From: Marisa cornuarietis
Taxonomy: Eukaryota > Mollusca > Gastropoda > Architaenioglossa > Ampullariidae
Direction of reading: 5' to 3'
Assembly: GCA_004794655.1 (NCBI GenBank)
Contig: SMMW01000555.1
Span: 8,825,001 to 8,889,000, forward strand
DNA length: 64,000 nt
A program made the position numbers and the translations under genes. The first letter of the stretch is position 1, and the number at the start of each line of letters is the position of its first letter. Shown here one piece after another: positions 24,615-38,454 of the stretch. The notes beneath the pieces were generated by a model that did not search any database, had not been told where the DNA came from, and saw only the letters and a list, made by a program, of their open reading frames with translations.

Positions 24615-26705
24615 TTTAATTCGACATTTTTATTCCTCTAAAATAATGGCAAGCCAAATGCACACGCCTCTCCAACATATAAATTCTTTTCGTTCCTCAG
24701 CAATGAATTTCCATTTCGTTCTCACAGACACAGAGTCTCTGCTGAGGGCATGTCACCTCTAATATTTCTGGAAGAAATCAGATAATATCCTGTTTCTTTG
24801 CTGAGATAATTTCGAAGCTGACGTATGCAGCCTTCTACAACCTCTGGTTTACAGGACTTCCTCGGATCACTTTCAGGTCACTCTTTCTCAGGTTTTTGTA
24901 TTAAACATATACATTTTATGTGCACATAAACGATATCATGATGTATACTGCATCTGTTAAGATGAACCTACAGGCAAGTTCCTGCTCAAAGGTATTAACC
25001 ATTGCACGCTGGAAAAAGCATACACAGAGAAGACAGGCGAGTGTCTTCTTCACCCGTTTGTAAACTTTGTAAAGTGTCCGGAGATTTTGATAAACGAGTT
25101 GTTAGCCTAAACATTGTGCTGCTCGCTGCCTAGTCTTTCCTCTACAAGTGTTCATAATTCTGATCGCTTAGCCCTGGTCGTGCTACAAGGCCCTTGTCAA
25201 CACATTGAAGATTTTTGCTGTGAAAACATTTGCGTAGGCGATGCCTTCTTCTGAACAAAGTGCATGCAAACGCAATCAATACATTTTTTGTTAGCTGTCC
25301 GCGATACTTTAAATCCAGTAGAATACATTTTTCCTATGACCCGATCCAAATACTGTTTCCCAAAACGCACAGAGGGTCACACTTTTCAAGTTATCTGTGT
25401 ACACATCTATGCCCACTTAAAGGCCGAATTACAGTTTACAGCACATAAGAGATATTAGTCCCAAAGGAAGGAGGTAAAGAGAACACTCGGTGCCGGCTAC
25501 CCTAGTGGTAATTCTTCACCAACTGCGTCCATCTCGCCCTACAAGTAATCTCACCTCCCTTCGCCCTACAAATCCATTCTTACCTGCCGGACAATGAAAG
25601 GTTGGTCCCTAATATAATTATGGTCCCAACTCGTTCATTGGCTGAGGCGTTTGCAACTTAAAGGTATGCATATACAGTCCTGATGTAAGTGTTGTAGGCT
25701 CCTTGCATGGAGATGTTTGTACGAGTGTGTCTCGACAACGGAAACTTAAAGAGCACACCCAGATTTGGGGAAATACTATCTTGCACTGCGTTTTTACTTT
25801 ATCAGAAAAAATAATGCACCCAACTCGCTACGGAAGCTTTAACTTCAACAATTACTCTTGGAGCAGATTTGTTTCGCCTCCACAAAATCATTTTAAATTT
25901 GCGTGCGCCGCGCATTACTTTTGTCTGACAGGTAGCTTTCACAAAGTAATGAGTTGGATTTCCTGTACCCGCTGGAGGGCGCTGGACCGACCAACTCAGC
26001 ACTGGGTGGCCGATTTCTCGATTCCCTACCCCTGTTGGCGTTAGGTAGTTCGTTTCCTAATGGAGCAGGCTTTTGATGGCACGCGCTCACCAGGCGACCA
26101 GCACTGGGGTCATGCTCTCAACCTCCCAGTCCGACCTCTTCGTGGCTTGGACAGTTGTGATGGGCGCTTACGTAAGCCGCCTTTGTCCTGCTTGCAGATC
26201 GTTAACAGCCTCTAGCGGTCTGGGAATGGGAAATTATACACGGATTTTACAAGCCTTCGTGCAGTTTACCCCGAGGATAACAATCTAAGAAGAGAATTTC
26301 TATAACCTTACAGATCTTGTTGCTGTGTGCACCACAATTCTTATCGAAATATGAAGCAACATGAAAAAGCATATTTCCAGTTGGAGCATGATGCACAAGG
26401 AATAACCTTCAGAATAAAAAAATAAGAAGAATGTCATTTGCTTATTGTGACAATGTGTACGAAAGAGGGTCGTTTTGTGTAATGTTTAACTTTAAACATT
26501 TAAGTAAAATTCTGAATAGGACTGAAAAGAACTGAAAAAGTCAGTCATTCTCGTTGTCTTCTAGATTTTAAAGAGAAACTAGCGCTGCTTTTGAAGATGT
26601 TAACAATGTTATCAATAATCCAAACAGTTTTTCAAATATGCTTATTTGCATCCTCCTAGTATCAAAAGCAAATTTGTTGCAGCAATGAGGCACAGAGGTT
26701 CTCTG

Positions 26706-26711
<6 letters not shown>

Positions 26712-26766
<55 letters not shown>
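26712..26766. repeat. (CA)n microsatellite (26.7 kb)
   Basis: Pure CA of about 55 bases. Confidence 0.98.
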
Positions 26767-26767
<1 letters not shown>

Positions 26768-29040
26768 TCTCTTTTTCTCATTTTCTTCCCCGTACACGAC
26801 TTTTCCTCTTTCTCACGGGCTTTACTATCATAGGCATACATCCTTTTGAATGATGTCTTTACGTGATTATTAATAAGAAATGTAACTGTTCGTTGAAGTG
26901 GTTTGTCTATGATCTTTATTTTGCAACAGTTGTCTTAATACCTTGCTGGTATTCTCTACTTCTGATGCTTCCGTCCTTTCATATGCTTGGTCACAACAGT
27001 CTTTGCCTAGCGTTCGACTTTCGTTCATTCACGGCATGGCTATTACAAAAATCAATTCCCGGAGGCTCTTTTAAGTAAAAGAAACAAATCATAAATCGTG
27101 ATCTATAGACTAAATTGAAAGAGTTTCAAACCAGATGACTTTGCTCTGAGAATGTTGCACCTAATCAACTACTTGTTAGCAAAAGCACTGTCTGGTGACA
27201 AAGACGTCTGCCAGGACCTTTTTGTCATGCTTTGGCCAGCTGAGTTTTGACAGCTACTCGTATTTCTACTACACCTTTCATTCCTGCGCAAGCCAGCATC
27301 ATGTTGTTGTTTTCGGTGTAGCTCTTTTTCTCTTGAACGTTTCGAAATGTTCTGTCAGTGCCTCAGGCGGTTCCGAGACTTGTCAAGTTTTCTTTTCAGC
27401 AAAAATCACGTTTCAGCAGAAACCGGATGTCAAACGTGATCGACTCGCGCAAGATTTCCTCCACCGCACATTCGAGGGAAAATGTTTGGCACCTTTCCTG
27501 AGAGAGAACTGAGAAATCTATTCCGACACGACAACGACATTTGCCCAGCGTGATGAGGTAGCCTGTGCCTGGGGCTTCACGACCGACAAGCGGGAAGAGA
27601 CTTGTCTCCCTTATTCTTATTTTTTTTTAATTCCTTTTTCTTTACTGAAAAAGTCAGTTCGCATAGAAATCTGTTAGCCTTGTCGGACAAATAATTGTAA
27701 CATATACCCTCTATCTTTTGAAGGAACGAATCAGAACTTTGGGGGGGGGGTTAATCCCTTTTCTCTGTTTAAGTATGCTTCTTTGAAAGAAAAATATGAA
27801 GAGGTTTTCAATTCTTTTTTGCTATTAACTAAGCAAAACAGGATACAAATCCTTCTCAAGCCACCAGAATAAAAAGGAATATTTTCTAATATGAATAGTC
27901 TTTCACCATCAAACCAATTTGTTTCTGTTTAAATAAGTTTTAACCAACAAAACTTTGGTGTACTGCTTTATTGTTTATTCACAACAAATACTACCAGGCG
28001 AAATGCAAATTCATCTTGACATATAGAAAAATAAGCTGCTTAGAAATGAAATCATCTTCAACAACTAACGTTTGGTGCAGACGGCAGACGATTTGCCTTG
28101 TATCAACATCTTCGGTATTTCGGCTGCTGAGGATGAGAGATCGCACTTTTTATTAAATACATCTAAAACCTGTTTATCTGTTTGTGGTTTCGTGTTCGAG
28201 GCGTTAATTATAACACAAAAGAAGTCTTCATAACGCGAAATGTTTACCATTATTCGGTTTGGTCTTTAACAGAGAATATCATGTATTGTGTTCCTTTCTT
28301 CATCCAGATCGCCGTCATAGCAATGAAGCGAACTTGCTCTTAACAACAATCATTCTCACCGACACACTATAATGAGAACGAGTTTCCGTTATGAATTATG
28401 TCCGCTAAAAAAAAGCAGGTATAACGAGGGATCGCAAAAATTGCAGTCCTTGCGTGGAGAAACTTCAAACGAGCCTTTTATGTAACCGGAAGTAGCCAAA
28501 CGCTTTTTTTTCTACTCCGCATGTCGTGTCTGCAGTTTACGCGATCCCCCATGAGGGTGTAAAATCATCGATTTTGGCAAGATCTCGTGGAAAAGAGACC
28601 AATTAATGCTGGGCAAAGAATGGTTTTCCGTTAGTTGAAGGATTCAGTGTAGTCTGGCCTAACCCTCTGCGTCACATTTTCAAGCTCTCTTAATGAATCT
28701 TTCTCTTTCTCTCTCTATCTTCTTCGCCCTTTTCTCTTCCTGCTTCCTTTGCGTTTCTCTCCACCCCCAGCTGTGTGGTTTCCACGGTGCTTCTTGCGAG
28801 AAAGGATGCAAACACTGGGTGGATTTTGATCTTGTAAATGAGTGGTTTTAAAATAAAACATTCCTTCAATAGCTGAGTCAAACTTTTGGTTCTTAATGTC
28901 TCAATGTTGCAAAAATCCCCATGTGATAGAGCTGGTGATTATACCTCAACAGGTTTTTTTTGGTTGCAGTTCGAGGGAACAAATAAACATATTTTCTCGC
29001 CTACGTGATTATTATCATAAGTTTGCGAAGCTTGTTCTGA

Positions 29041-29490
29041 CAACTTTATGGAGAGACTCCCTGCCTAAGAATGGCAGATCCACGGCAAAATTCAGAACCA
29101 GAATTGCAACAGCGACAGCACCTGTAGGCAGGGTGAACAGGATTTTATTCGACAATGCAATTTAATTTCTTACTAAATACCGCCTGTTTAAGTACCTCAT
29201 AGTACCCAGTCTGCTCTACGGAGAAAAAAGAATTCCGGCTTTCAAGACTTACTTCTTGGGAAAGCTTTCCTACCTGAAGACAGATACACTTTACTGGTGG
29301 GCCTCTTAAAAACGTCTTCTCTTAAGAGGAAGTGTCGGAAGCCTCTCAGGTTTGATGGTTCGCCTCGACAGAACACTCTGTCTTAGACCGCCCTTTAGCG
29401 TACCTTAGAGGGAGGTCGACACCCAGGCGCAAAGGAAAAGAAAAACTGGCTGCAAACATAAAAGATTTTAGTGGATAGACTGTTCGGAAC
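29041..29490 (+). pseudogene. Decayed RTE-type retrotransposon 3' fragment
   Basis: Broken frames give NGRSTAKFRTRIATATAP, then (after a stop at 29163) TKYRLFKYLIVPSLLYG, then in a further frame GTLEGGRHPG and KNWLQ. These align in order with residues about 837-992 of the intact element at 49466-52585 ([43 protein letters not shown]). Stops and frame changes show it is dead. It lacks endonuclease and RT motifs, as expected of a 5'-truncated copy. Its ends are approximate. Confidence 0.8.
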
Positions 29491-29950
29491 TTGTCTATCT
29501 CCGAAGTGGGTAGCCTTGTCAAGTCCACCCAAGGATATGTATCAGCGGACCAGCATGGCTGGTCGTCATCTGATAGCAGTAAAGGGATGAAGAAAAATTG
29601 GTTTTCATAATTTAATTCTGCCGAAAGAAGTTTCATCACGTATTTTTGAAACAATGGTTTCCTATAGATAAGCAGTAAGATCTGGCATTAGATTGTTATC
29701 ATTTGTCGAAGAACAGCGGGAAGAAAAGCTCGTCAATAAATCAATGCGTAGTTAATTTGTTTACTCTTACTGCTTTGAGAAACTAGCTTTAAGAATGGTG
29801 AGTCGTTCTGGGTGGCTAGATGTTGTTCAATGTCTTTACGATCTAGACATAGAGTGTTGCTAAAGAACCTTCTTACAATTCCAGACGCGTGCGAATTGCC
29901 TTTGCAATGAACCACACCTGTAGCTACTATCTGGGTGGGCGTCAAAGCTT

Positions 29951-29991
29951 GCTCTCTCTTCTTCTCTCTCAATCTCTCTCTCTTTCACTGC

Positions 29992-30034
<43 letters not shown>

Positions 30035-30041
30035 AGAGAGA
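29951..30041. repeat. (TC)n(AC)n(AG)n compound microsatellite
   Basis: Interrupted TC, then AC, then AG, in order. Confidence 0.95.
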
Positions 30042-30995
30042 ACCGCTACAACCCCAGAACACTGGGTGCCTACTCTGATTAGTTTAGCTGAGGCAATGAC
30101 TTGGTTGTAAAGCCAACGTGTGCAAATCTCTTTTTCATTCCCTTTAATGGCGCCTCCTGCAACCATTAACGACGACGACTGCTGCTACTGAAGCTTTCGA
30201 CATCAACCAGTAGATAAAAGAAGAAAGAAAAGTTAGGGAACTAAAGTAAGAAGAAGGGAACGTCCACCAGTTTGTAAGATTATGAAGTCCCATAGATCTT
30301 ATTATTTATTTTTTTTAAATTCGTGTAACATCGACCGTTTAGCCAAGACCAAAATCAGCAGAAACAGAAGTTTTAAAAAAATAAAAAATAAAAAACAAGA
30401 AATTCGAAATACAAACACCAATTAGTCTGTTTGTAAAGATTAAGGACTCGAAATAAAGTCAGATTTTGATATAGTTTCCACAGAAGTAAAAACAATTCTT
30501 TGTTTGTTCTGGACCGCACGCGACTAACTAGATGAGAGCTTTAATGTGTTTCGCATCTAAAATAACATTTTAGAAATTTTTCTTTTTTTACTGCCGTGAC
30601 AGAGTGTACAGATGGCATGACGATTTCTTCGCAGACGCTTTTTCCATCTCGTGGCCACATATTCGTAGTTTGCTCTACAAAGCAAGGCGGCTGAGGGACA
30701 GGCTTGATTGATGGAGCGAAGCACTTGTGGCGATGTGTTTGCTTCTTCTCAGCAGCCTCATTAAGACGATGGAACCAGCCGAAGTTTATTGTCCGAGCAG
30801 TCGTTGCTGAACCAGTCGTGTCAAGTTTAGGTGGGGGGTGGAAACTTCGTTGACGGGACTTAACTCCCCACCCCCACCCCGGCTGTTCGTGAAAGTCTGT
30901 GGTTGGACATCACCGTCACTCTAGGTGTGAAGAAGGCTTTGACATCGGGTTGTCTTGGCTGGAATTGTGGACAACTGTCTCCTTTTTGCAGTCGA

Positions 30996-31016
30996 TGTGT
31001 GTGTGTGTGTGTGTGT
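30996..31016. repeat. (TG)n microsatellite (31.0 kb)
   Basis: Short pure TG run. Confidence 0.93.
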
Positions 31017-31251
31017 TTTCTGTGTTGCCTGCATGTTCATGTCTTCAAGACCTAAGAGACAACAGTTTTCTTGATTAAATAAATTTATAGCCTTGTTGTT
31101 CGTGTCGTAGACACTCCTCGTAGCATATAAAACAGTATCTAAATCATTCCTTTTAGGTACCACACTATCTCTTACAATCTACTAATCTTTTCTCATCCTG
31201 AAAGATACAGGGGGTTGCGTGGCCGAAACGTAGCGCACCAAATAATGGATA

Positions 31252-31276
31252 GTTTATTTATTTATTTATTTATTTT
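31252..31276. repeat. (TTTA)n microsatellite
   Basis: About six tandem TTTA units. Confidence 0.9.
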
Positions 31277-31741
31277 TGAAATAAAAATGGATTTTTATTA
31301 TTCTAGTTATAAAAGCCAAAGCCACACAAATGACTTCCATTTAGATGACAGAATCGTTACTTAATAATGGTGTGCATATTCTCTTTGTGTGCGCAAATGG
31401 AGCGTCGATTGTCAGAATAAAATCATATAGTTTTTGATCGTTGGGCCGAGCTATGTTTCTCCATAACATCAAAAGGCTGGAGTGTAAATATCTGAAAAAG
31501 TATCATTCCTAGAAGTTAAGAAAAATGGTCGCGTGACTTTGTGGCCCCACTGTAGTAGCCATAGCTACGTACCTTTTAACCTCCACCCAGCAAAAGTTCG
31601 GGCAAAAGAAAAAATATGTCACAGAAGAAAACAGTGTCAGAGACATCACCTTTGACCTTCCTTTCAAGGCTGCCGAGTACAGACAAATGAAGGAAATTGT
31701 TAATCTTCTATCGTGCATGAGTGGCCTCTTAGTCTCAGCAA

Positions 31742-31743
<2 letters not shown>

Positions 31744-31809
<66 letters not shown>

Positions 31810-31810
31810 A
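31744..31810. repeat. (GAT)n trinucleotide microsatellite
   Basis: About 22 GAT units. The poly-Ser frame on the minus strand is a by-product of the repeat. Confidence 0.98.
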
Positions 31811-33739
31811 AACTGGTTCTTATATAGCTGATGAGGAGTGTTTTCAAGGGCCTTCTTTGCCAAAGAGTCGTGTAGACACACAACAAACAAAGAATAATTG
31901 CAAACTTGTTAAAATACTATTTTGATTGGTAGTCAAAAACTCTTTGCTTTCCTCAGCTTCTTCAAACCCCTAACCGATAAAACTGGACAACAAAACCTTA
32001 CTCAACTGAAGGCCAGGAACAATGGATGTAGGTCGCAGTTTTTGAGTTTGAGATGTCTTAGCCTCTCACTTCCCATAGAATCACGCACTCAAGACTAACA
32101 CGTTCAGGCTGTTTAGATAGAGCTAGATTTTTGCATTATTAACCTGCTCGGTGTAGGATGACATGATCAGGTGCAATGCTTCTGGTCATTTTTATGTTTT
32201 ATTGAGATGAAGAAGCCGCTAAGAGCCTAAAAATGGCATTAGCAGAATTGGACCAATATTAGAACAGTGGGATAGAGGACACACGCACCGCAGCAGATCA
32301 CAGGAGGTAGAAACAGCCACAGCAATTAACCAATGCAAGACAGAATCGCAGTAAATGACCACAGGATAAAAATCACTACAAGGAAAAAAAGACATCTGTC
32401 ATTTATCGAATGGTTTGTGCAGCCAACCAACCAATAAACCTGACGACCAACCAACCAGTCAGTCAATGAATCAATGCAAATTTTTCGCTGCCCCCGCAAA
32501 AAAGGCCTCTAGAGAGCAAGAAACATTTTATTACATCGCTCTAGCAATTTGCTTGCCCACCCTCGGTCAATATATCTTATTAATGTAATCATGCTGGTGT
32601 TGAAGCAGCACTTGGGTTAGCCTCAAGCTTCTCACGTGACTAGACTCACCTTTTTACTCGTCAAGGGTCAACAGGGAAGACAGAATTCCCCTATTCCCTT
32701 TCAGAGAAATTTTTTTTGTGACGCCAGACTGTTTGTTCCTGTGTAAGCGAAGTCTTTGAAGAAAGAGAGCAAGATAAAAGACACGCAGACACAAAGACAC
32801 TCAGAACGTCAGGCTTTTTATTCGTCCTTTCTCTGTCTCTCGTTCTTATGATTAATTGCTTTATACGTGTTCGTGGTTTTTTTTAATATATATTATTTAA
32901 CGTCAGGACAAATCTGCAATCTTATTAGGCCACTTTTTGAAATAGACCGAGGGCCTTATCAATAAAGTTTGTTTATTCGTTCTTACTACTGACAGCAATT
33001 TCTTCTATCAAACTAGGTCCACATAAAGGCACACAAGCTAATATTGATTTGTGCAAATTGCGGTGTATCTTATTGGCGGATAGATTGAGGAACCTCTTTT
33101 TTTCCTCCGAAAGCCTGAATGCGTATACTAAGGAATTCTAAGATCCACCAGACCAACTTTGAACAAGCCGACTGGCATATGTGCCGCCAGGATCTGAAAC
33201 GAAGTATGGATAGGGAGACCTTAAATAATGAAGCAGCATAGTGTCATGCTGTCGTAAATAATTATGTCGTTACGCCCACCCGAAACCCTTCTGTAGCTTG
33301 CCCGTGATTGAGTGTGAGCGCGTGCGTTTAATAAGGCATGAGCGGTGTGACTGACAAGGTCGAACCTTGCGTCATTAGATAAAAAAGACGGCGGCCATGA
33401 GCTGCAAGCAGAAGAAATACCAAAGTCCCTGTGTCTACACAACGGTTTGTGCCAAGCTTTGCGCCACTTGAACAGGTCGTGGTCCTGTCTAACAAGAAGA
33501 TGAGGAAGAAGAAAAAATCTTGACAGCTCGAATCTGCAAAATCAGGGAAGAGAACCTTCTTTTGCTGATGTGAGACTTATCTCCCTTTTTTTCTTCCCAT
33601 CCTGGCCTCTGACTCGAGAAAGCTCCCGCAGTGAAGAGGTCAGAGGTTACAGTGAGGTAACAGAAAGGTAACGACACGTTAGTCGTGAGATATTACCAAT
33701 GACATACGCCCACCCGAGACATTCACACATACACAAACT

Positions 33740-33753
33740 CGCACACGCGCGCA

Positions 33754-33786
<33 letters not shown>
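33740..33786. repeat. CA-rich microsatellite (33.7 kb)
   Basis: CA with an early CG interruption. Confidence 0.95.
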
Positions 33787-33789
<3 letters not shown>

Positions 33790-35829
33790 AACAAAATCTG
33801 GTGCGTTGTCTTTGTTAGTGCATTGGCACGGAAAAAATTTAATCTTATTGAAAACAGTGGAGTCGTTAAATAAGGAGTCTGCGGTAACGCTGGTGCACAC
33901 AGCAGTAAAGTGGTACAAAACACGATACCCCGCGCTGACACGAAGAATTAAATCGTCGATGCAAACCACGCACCGACCCGGCCGAAGGCGTGAGCTCAGT
34001 TTAGCAACCTCATGGAATTGATGTCGTCTGTCGATCAGCCCCCAATGTGTCAACAAGGAGGGGTAGGCTGGGAGAGGGTGGCTGAGGGTGGAAGGGGTTG
34101 GCGCTTTTGACGGATGAGCTGCTTCATTCGCTGTTTCTATGGGTGAGCGAGGCTTTCTGCATGGTCAGCAGTTGCAACTTTTGTGCGCTGGGACGAGAAG
34201 AATCAAGGCCTACCTAATCCCCCCCTCTGTTTTCTCTACACCACCGTGAGGCCCCGCCGCCACCACCCCTACCACCACCACCACCACCACCAGGACCGCC
34301 ATTTTCATTCTTCCCCTTGCCAGTCTGGTCATTATCGTAACAGGCGAAGTGGAGGGGTGGGGTCATTTCCAGGAGTCGGAAAAGTCGAAACAGTTGAAAA
34401 CGTCGTCTGCGTCTGTCTGGCATGGACGCTGACGTCAATTTTGCCCCGTTGACCTTTGTCTAACTCGTCTTGGCCTGTCCTGGGAATCCTTACTGTACCC
34501 AGCGCAAGCCAGCTAATGGATGGGAGGAACGGACGGCTAAATGATCGGAAAGATCTGTGACAGTGACCGAGACGACGAATATCACGCTGCTGACCTGATG
34601 TCATCGGCAGTTTATTTGGCATGATCAAACGAGAAAACTTCAGAAAGAGTAAACTTCCTCTAGTCAAAAAACAGGAAAAAGACTTGGTTCGAATTTGAAT
34701 GTCAACTGTCAGCAATCACAGAAAACGGCTGTGCTGAAAATAGCACTGACGACATTCAAGAGCTGGCAACCTGAGGTCGTTTCTCTCAAACAGCTTGCAG
34801 TTTTTTTGTATCCAGGAAATGCCATCTAGCGTCGCGCCTTCAGTCGGAAGAAGTGAATTCAAAGTTTGGGTCAGGATATTTTTTGTGGTGACGTTATAAA
34901 ATCAGACACTGGAGAGAGAGAGAGAGAAAAAAGAATACAGACAAGGTACACCATAAGACTGGAAGACATTTCCAACCATCTTAATGATTATCGTTGGGGT
35001 GGGGGGAGTGGTGGCTTAAAGTCAATACATGTCCACATATTCCTAACTCTTCACTTCAGAAATACGGAATTCACAGAAGAAAAGACGAGAGAAAAGATTG
35101 ACAAAACGAGATATAGGCACACGTCCAGACAGCCTAGCGGCGAAACAGAAAAATAGAAACAGTGTATGTATAATTGTTGAAAGAATTTATCTTGGTGTAT
35201 ATTACAGATCTTTAATGGGTAAACGTTTATTTCTGACAGCTCCTTTCATCGATGCAGCAAAACAACATTTTGAGCAGATGTAGAAAAGAGGCCCCTACTT
35301 TTCTAAATACAATTTTTGCAGTGTTGGCGTTGTTTAAAGATTAAAAAAAGACCTTAGCTGAATGCCACTGAGCTTGTTTAGAATAATTAGATTACGCGCG
35401 GTATATCATGCAGGTGCAATTTCTTGCGGAGGGAGACCATCATGCAATTCAAGGAAATGTCAGCTAAACTTTATTTCCCAGCAAATACTCACGCATGCGT
35501 ACACGTGCACAGACCGTGAAAGCAGGCGAACAAGAGAGAGAGAATGGGAAAAAGAATGTAAAGTGCAGACAGGGGTCGCTGTACTTATCTGTAAGCCTGC
35601 TGAGCTCTGACGAGAAAAACTTTCATGTGATAGCAACAGAGCTGTCGCCCATCTCTCCAGGACTCAAGTGTGCTAAGGCCGATAAAACACAAATTTCATG
35701 GGATCTTCGCCCAGGGACTCAACAGTACAATAGAGTAATAGCCTGCGAGGAGAAAATCAGCATGAATTCAGCATACATTTGTGAGTGAACCAGTGCTAGT
35801 TTAAGCCTTCTAGGTAAAAAAAAAAAAAA

Positions 35830-35993
35830 GGTAAAAGTCATCCCATAACCTTTTCAGGTCGTTGGGGAGTGAAGTGTTAGAGACCCTACTTTTCTCGGGG
35901 CCAGCTTTTACATGAGGGGGGTGCTGAGTGCTTTACTGTGATATCGCCTTAGTTGTTGGCTTGTCGTAAAACACCAATTTAATCCCCTACCCC
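35830..35993. mobile_element. Composite SINE: tail of the Leu/Ser-type SINE joined to the 3' part of the Arg-type SINE
   Basis: Bases 35830 to about 35923 match the ggtaaaggtcatcccata...ttttacatgagg part of the copy at 38196. From about 35930 the sequence follows gatatcgccttagttgttgg and cttgtcgtaaaacaccaa, matching the 3' part of the SINE at 17329. An A-run precedes it (about 35816-35829). It is either a chimeric family or two nested truncated copies. Confidence 0.7.
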
Positions 35994-36929
35994 AGTCTTT
36001 GGTACCCAGGAAAGTAAACAGTACTTATTTTAAGTGATGTGGTGACTTCGTTCCCTTCAAGAAATAGAAGCAGTGCACGCATCTATATTTCGTTTCCATT
36101 ACTCCTTTCATTTATCATCGCGCGGCGGGCTGAACAGACGGTTAGGACATGCGGAGGTAGACTAATCAGGTGAATTTGACAGCAATAAGCTAGTCATCTA
36201 CATCGCTAAGCGCGGCAAATTGCAATGTAAGATGCATCAAACTCACTTAGGGAGACAGGCTCAGCCCGGTTAGACCTTCTTCCAGACTTATATTTGGTAG
36301 AGTTGGGCACAACATGAGTGGACCGTAAGATCGAGAAACCGAGTCTACCATAAAAATTTTGGCTCTGTCACTGAAAACAAAAATCAGTAACTTCATAAAG
36401 TTTATAATTAGACGCAGTATAATTTAAGAAGTAGCTGCTGTTGATTTTAGCCGTCTTTTCTCGTCCGTCTATCATCGTGTTCCGTAAAGTTTCTTTCTAA
36501 ATAAAAATTCCCTCGAGAATATATTTTGAAGTGCTCTTGCCCCAGAGTTGCATTTTAATGGCTACATTTGCTCGGCAAACTGACAGTTTGGGTGCTCACT
36601 GTCCTTTTAGACGCCCGCACTGCGATGGGCTCATTAGCCTAAGGTGCTTTTCATCAGGGCTTGGTTTACTTGCAGCTCAGTGAGAATCGCATCCGGGGCC
36701 CTGCAAATGAAAAGTCAAGTCAGCATCCCAGTCCTGTCCCAATAGATCATGTTTTTCATTTCCTGGATGACGCGGAGAAGGAAAAAGTGGTGAGGTGCTC
36801 TAGTGAGTGAGTGACAGAGTTTTCCCTCTCTACACCCTAACCTGCTCTGCTTTCATGTGTTTACTTTTGTAGGGGTGGGAGACTGGCATCGTTATTGTGT
36901 GAAAAGTGTGTCGTGAACACGTACGGTTC

Positions 36930-36931
<2 letters not shown>

Positions 36932-37019
<88 letters not shown>
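36932..37019. repeat. (TG)n(AG)n compound microsatellite
   Basis: TG of about 70 bases, then GA. Confidence 0.98.
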
Positions 37020-37980
37020 CTTGCGTGTGTGCGAGGTTAATAAAAGAATTTCTTTTTCCTACTTAGCTGGGCACCTTGTTGATAATTATACAATTATAGA
37101 GCTCAACTATTCTATTTTTGCCAAGCCACTATAGCAAACTTACTAAACCAAATATTCTTTGTTCCAATGCCATGTGTTTGATACTCTTCAGTTGTATTTT
37201 AAAAATTTAATATTAATTCAGTCGTTTCTGCTCCGGATATTTTATGGAGATCTTCATCTCGATTGATCATGACGTGTACATCTAAGATTACTGCATAAGT
37301 TAACTTGGAGGTTTGGGTAGGGTTAGAGTTTGGCTATGATTAGTTTAGGTTTCGATTAGGTTAATAATAGTTTAGAATTGAGGCTGATGACAACATGTAA
37401 AGACAGACTATAGATGATGTGTGCGTGCATCTCTTAACTCGGTAGTAAAGGTATTTGCACAGTTATGTAACCTGTACTCGTGCCCAGAAGCAATTCATTG
37501 CTCACAATGGGCGGCTGTTCGTGATGGCAAGTTGTCAAGAAGGTTAACGACGCCCCATGTTCTTGTGTGGCAAACTTAGTCATCTCACTCGTGACCATCG
37601 CTGATTCCTCGTTTATTAACCGCCAGGCTAGATCATTTTCATGGCAAATCACCTTGATGAAAGTCAAGCACGCATGCTCATCACCAGAGACACATTTGTA
37701 CTCATTAATCGCATTTCGATAAAAGGTCGGAAGATGAGAATTTTCGATAAGTATTTCAATGACGATTGATAAATGTCCCCTGATACCCTCTCTTTAAGCA
37801 ACAACCTAAGCGGATAATTAGGAATGGGTTACATGATGTTGTTATATTGTTAACTCAAAAATAGTTGTTTAAATGAACTCAGTAATGTTAAGTGAATAAT
37901 GCTTCATGTTGATCTGTGAACAGGTTTTGTTTGAAGGGTAGCACAATATCTGTGTCCACTATCAAATCTATTTACTTGCT

Positions 37981-38033
37981 TGATTGTTTGCTTGGTTGCT
38001 TGTTTGCTTGCCTGCCTGCCTGCCTGCCTGCCT
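37981..38033. repeat. (TTGC/CTGC)n tetranucleotide array
   Basis: Tandem ttgc and ctgc units ahead of an A-run. Confidence 0.93.
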
Positions 38034-38195
38034 AAAAAAAGGTCCATCTGCCTGTCTTTCTGGTCAGTCTTTCTTTCTAATTGTGAAGGTATTTTTCTGT
38101 GAATGGGATCAGTTGTGATTACACGAATATCATTGAAGATCGTATCTGAAGTCTTCTGTGGATCAGTACTGCAGTTCAGCGATAACATGTCTTCT

Positions 38196-38454
38196 TAAAA
38201 GGTAAAGGTCATCCCATAACCTTTTCAGGTCGTAGGGGAGTGAGGTGTTAGAGACCCCACTTTTCTCGGAGCCAGCTTTTACATGAGGGTGGTGCCAATC
38301 TCCTCTCCCTCGCTGCATTACCTTCCCCAACCCTCTAAGGAGTCAGGTACCCATTCCCGTCAGCTGGGTTGACTGGGGGAAGTTTGCTGCGCTTATAGGG
38401 AATTGAACCAGCGTGCTCTCAGTTCGAATGCCAGCGCTCTAACCACTCGGCCAT
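38196..38454 (-). mobile_element. tRNA-headed SINE (Leu/Ser-like head) with 11-bp target-site duplication
   Basis: On the minus strand the head carries an A-box region tggccgagtggttagagcg (38453-38435) like tRNA-Leu/Ser, and a B box ggttcaattcc (38409-38399). The body ends with the complement of ggtaaaggtcatcccata. The element is flanked by perfect 11-bp repeats acatgtcttct (38185-38195 and 38455-38465), a clear insertion signature. It is the best preserved of the three related copies in the window (others at 8373 and 35830). Confidence 0.9.

Larger units (their letters stand above)
17601..29040. other. Noncoding stretch with two promoter-like clusters
   Basis: It holds the promoter-like clusters near 20.1 kb and 23.9 kb, the coding-like island at 22.8 kb, and several microsatellites. 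Otherwise nothing is recognised. Confidence 0.6.

Noticed and set aside
31205..31245. gtggccgaaacgtagcgc, reminiscent of a motif seen near some retroelement ends
   Set aside because: Only one short match; no ORF, tail or target duplication nearby.
37310..37375. Telomere-like gggtagggttag motifs
   Set aside because: Only a few degenerate TTAGG-like words without a tandem array.
38399..38454. Possible tRNA gene on the minus strand
   Set aside because: A and B boxes are present, but the sequence does not fold to a full cloverleaf by eye and is part of a SINE with target duplications.
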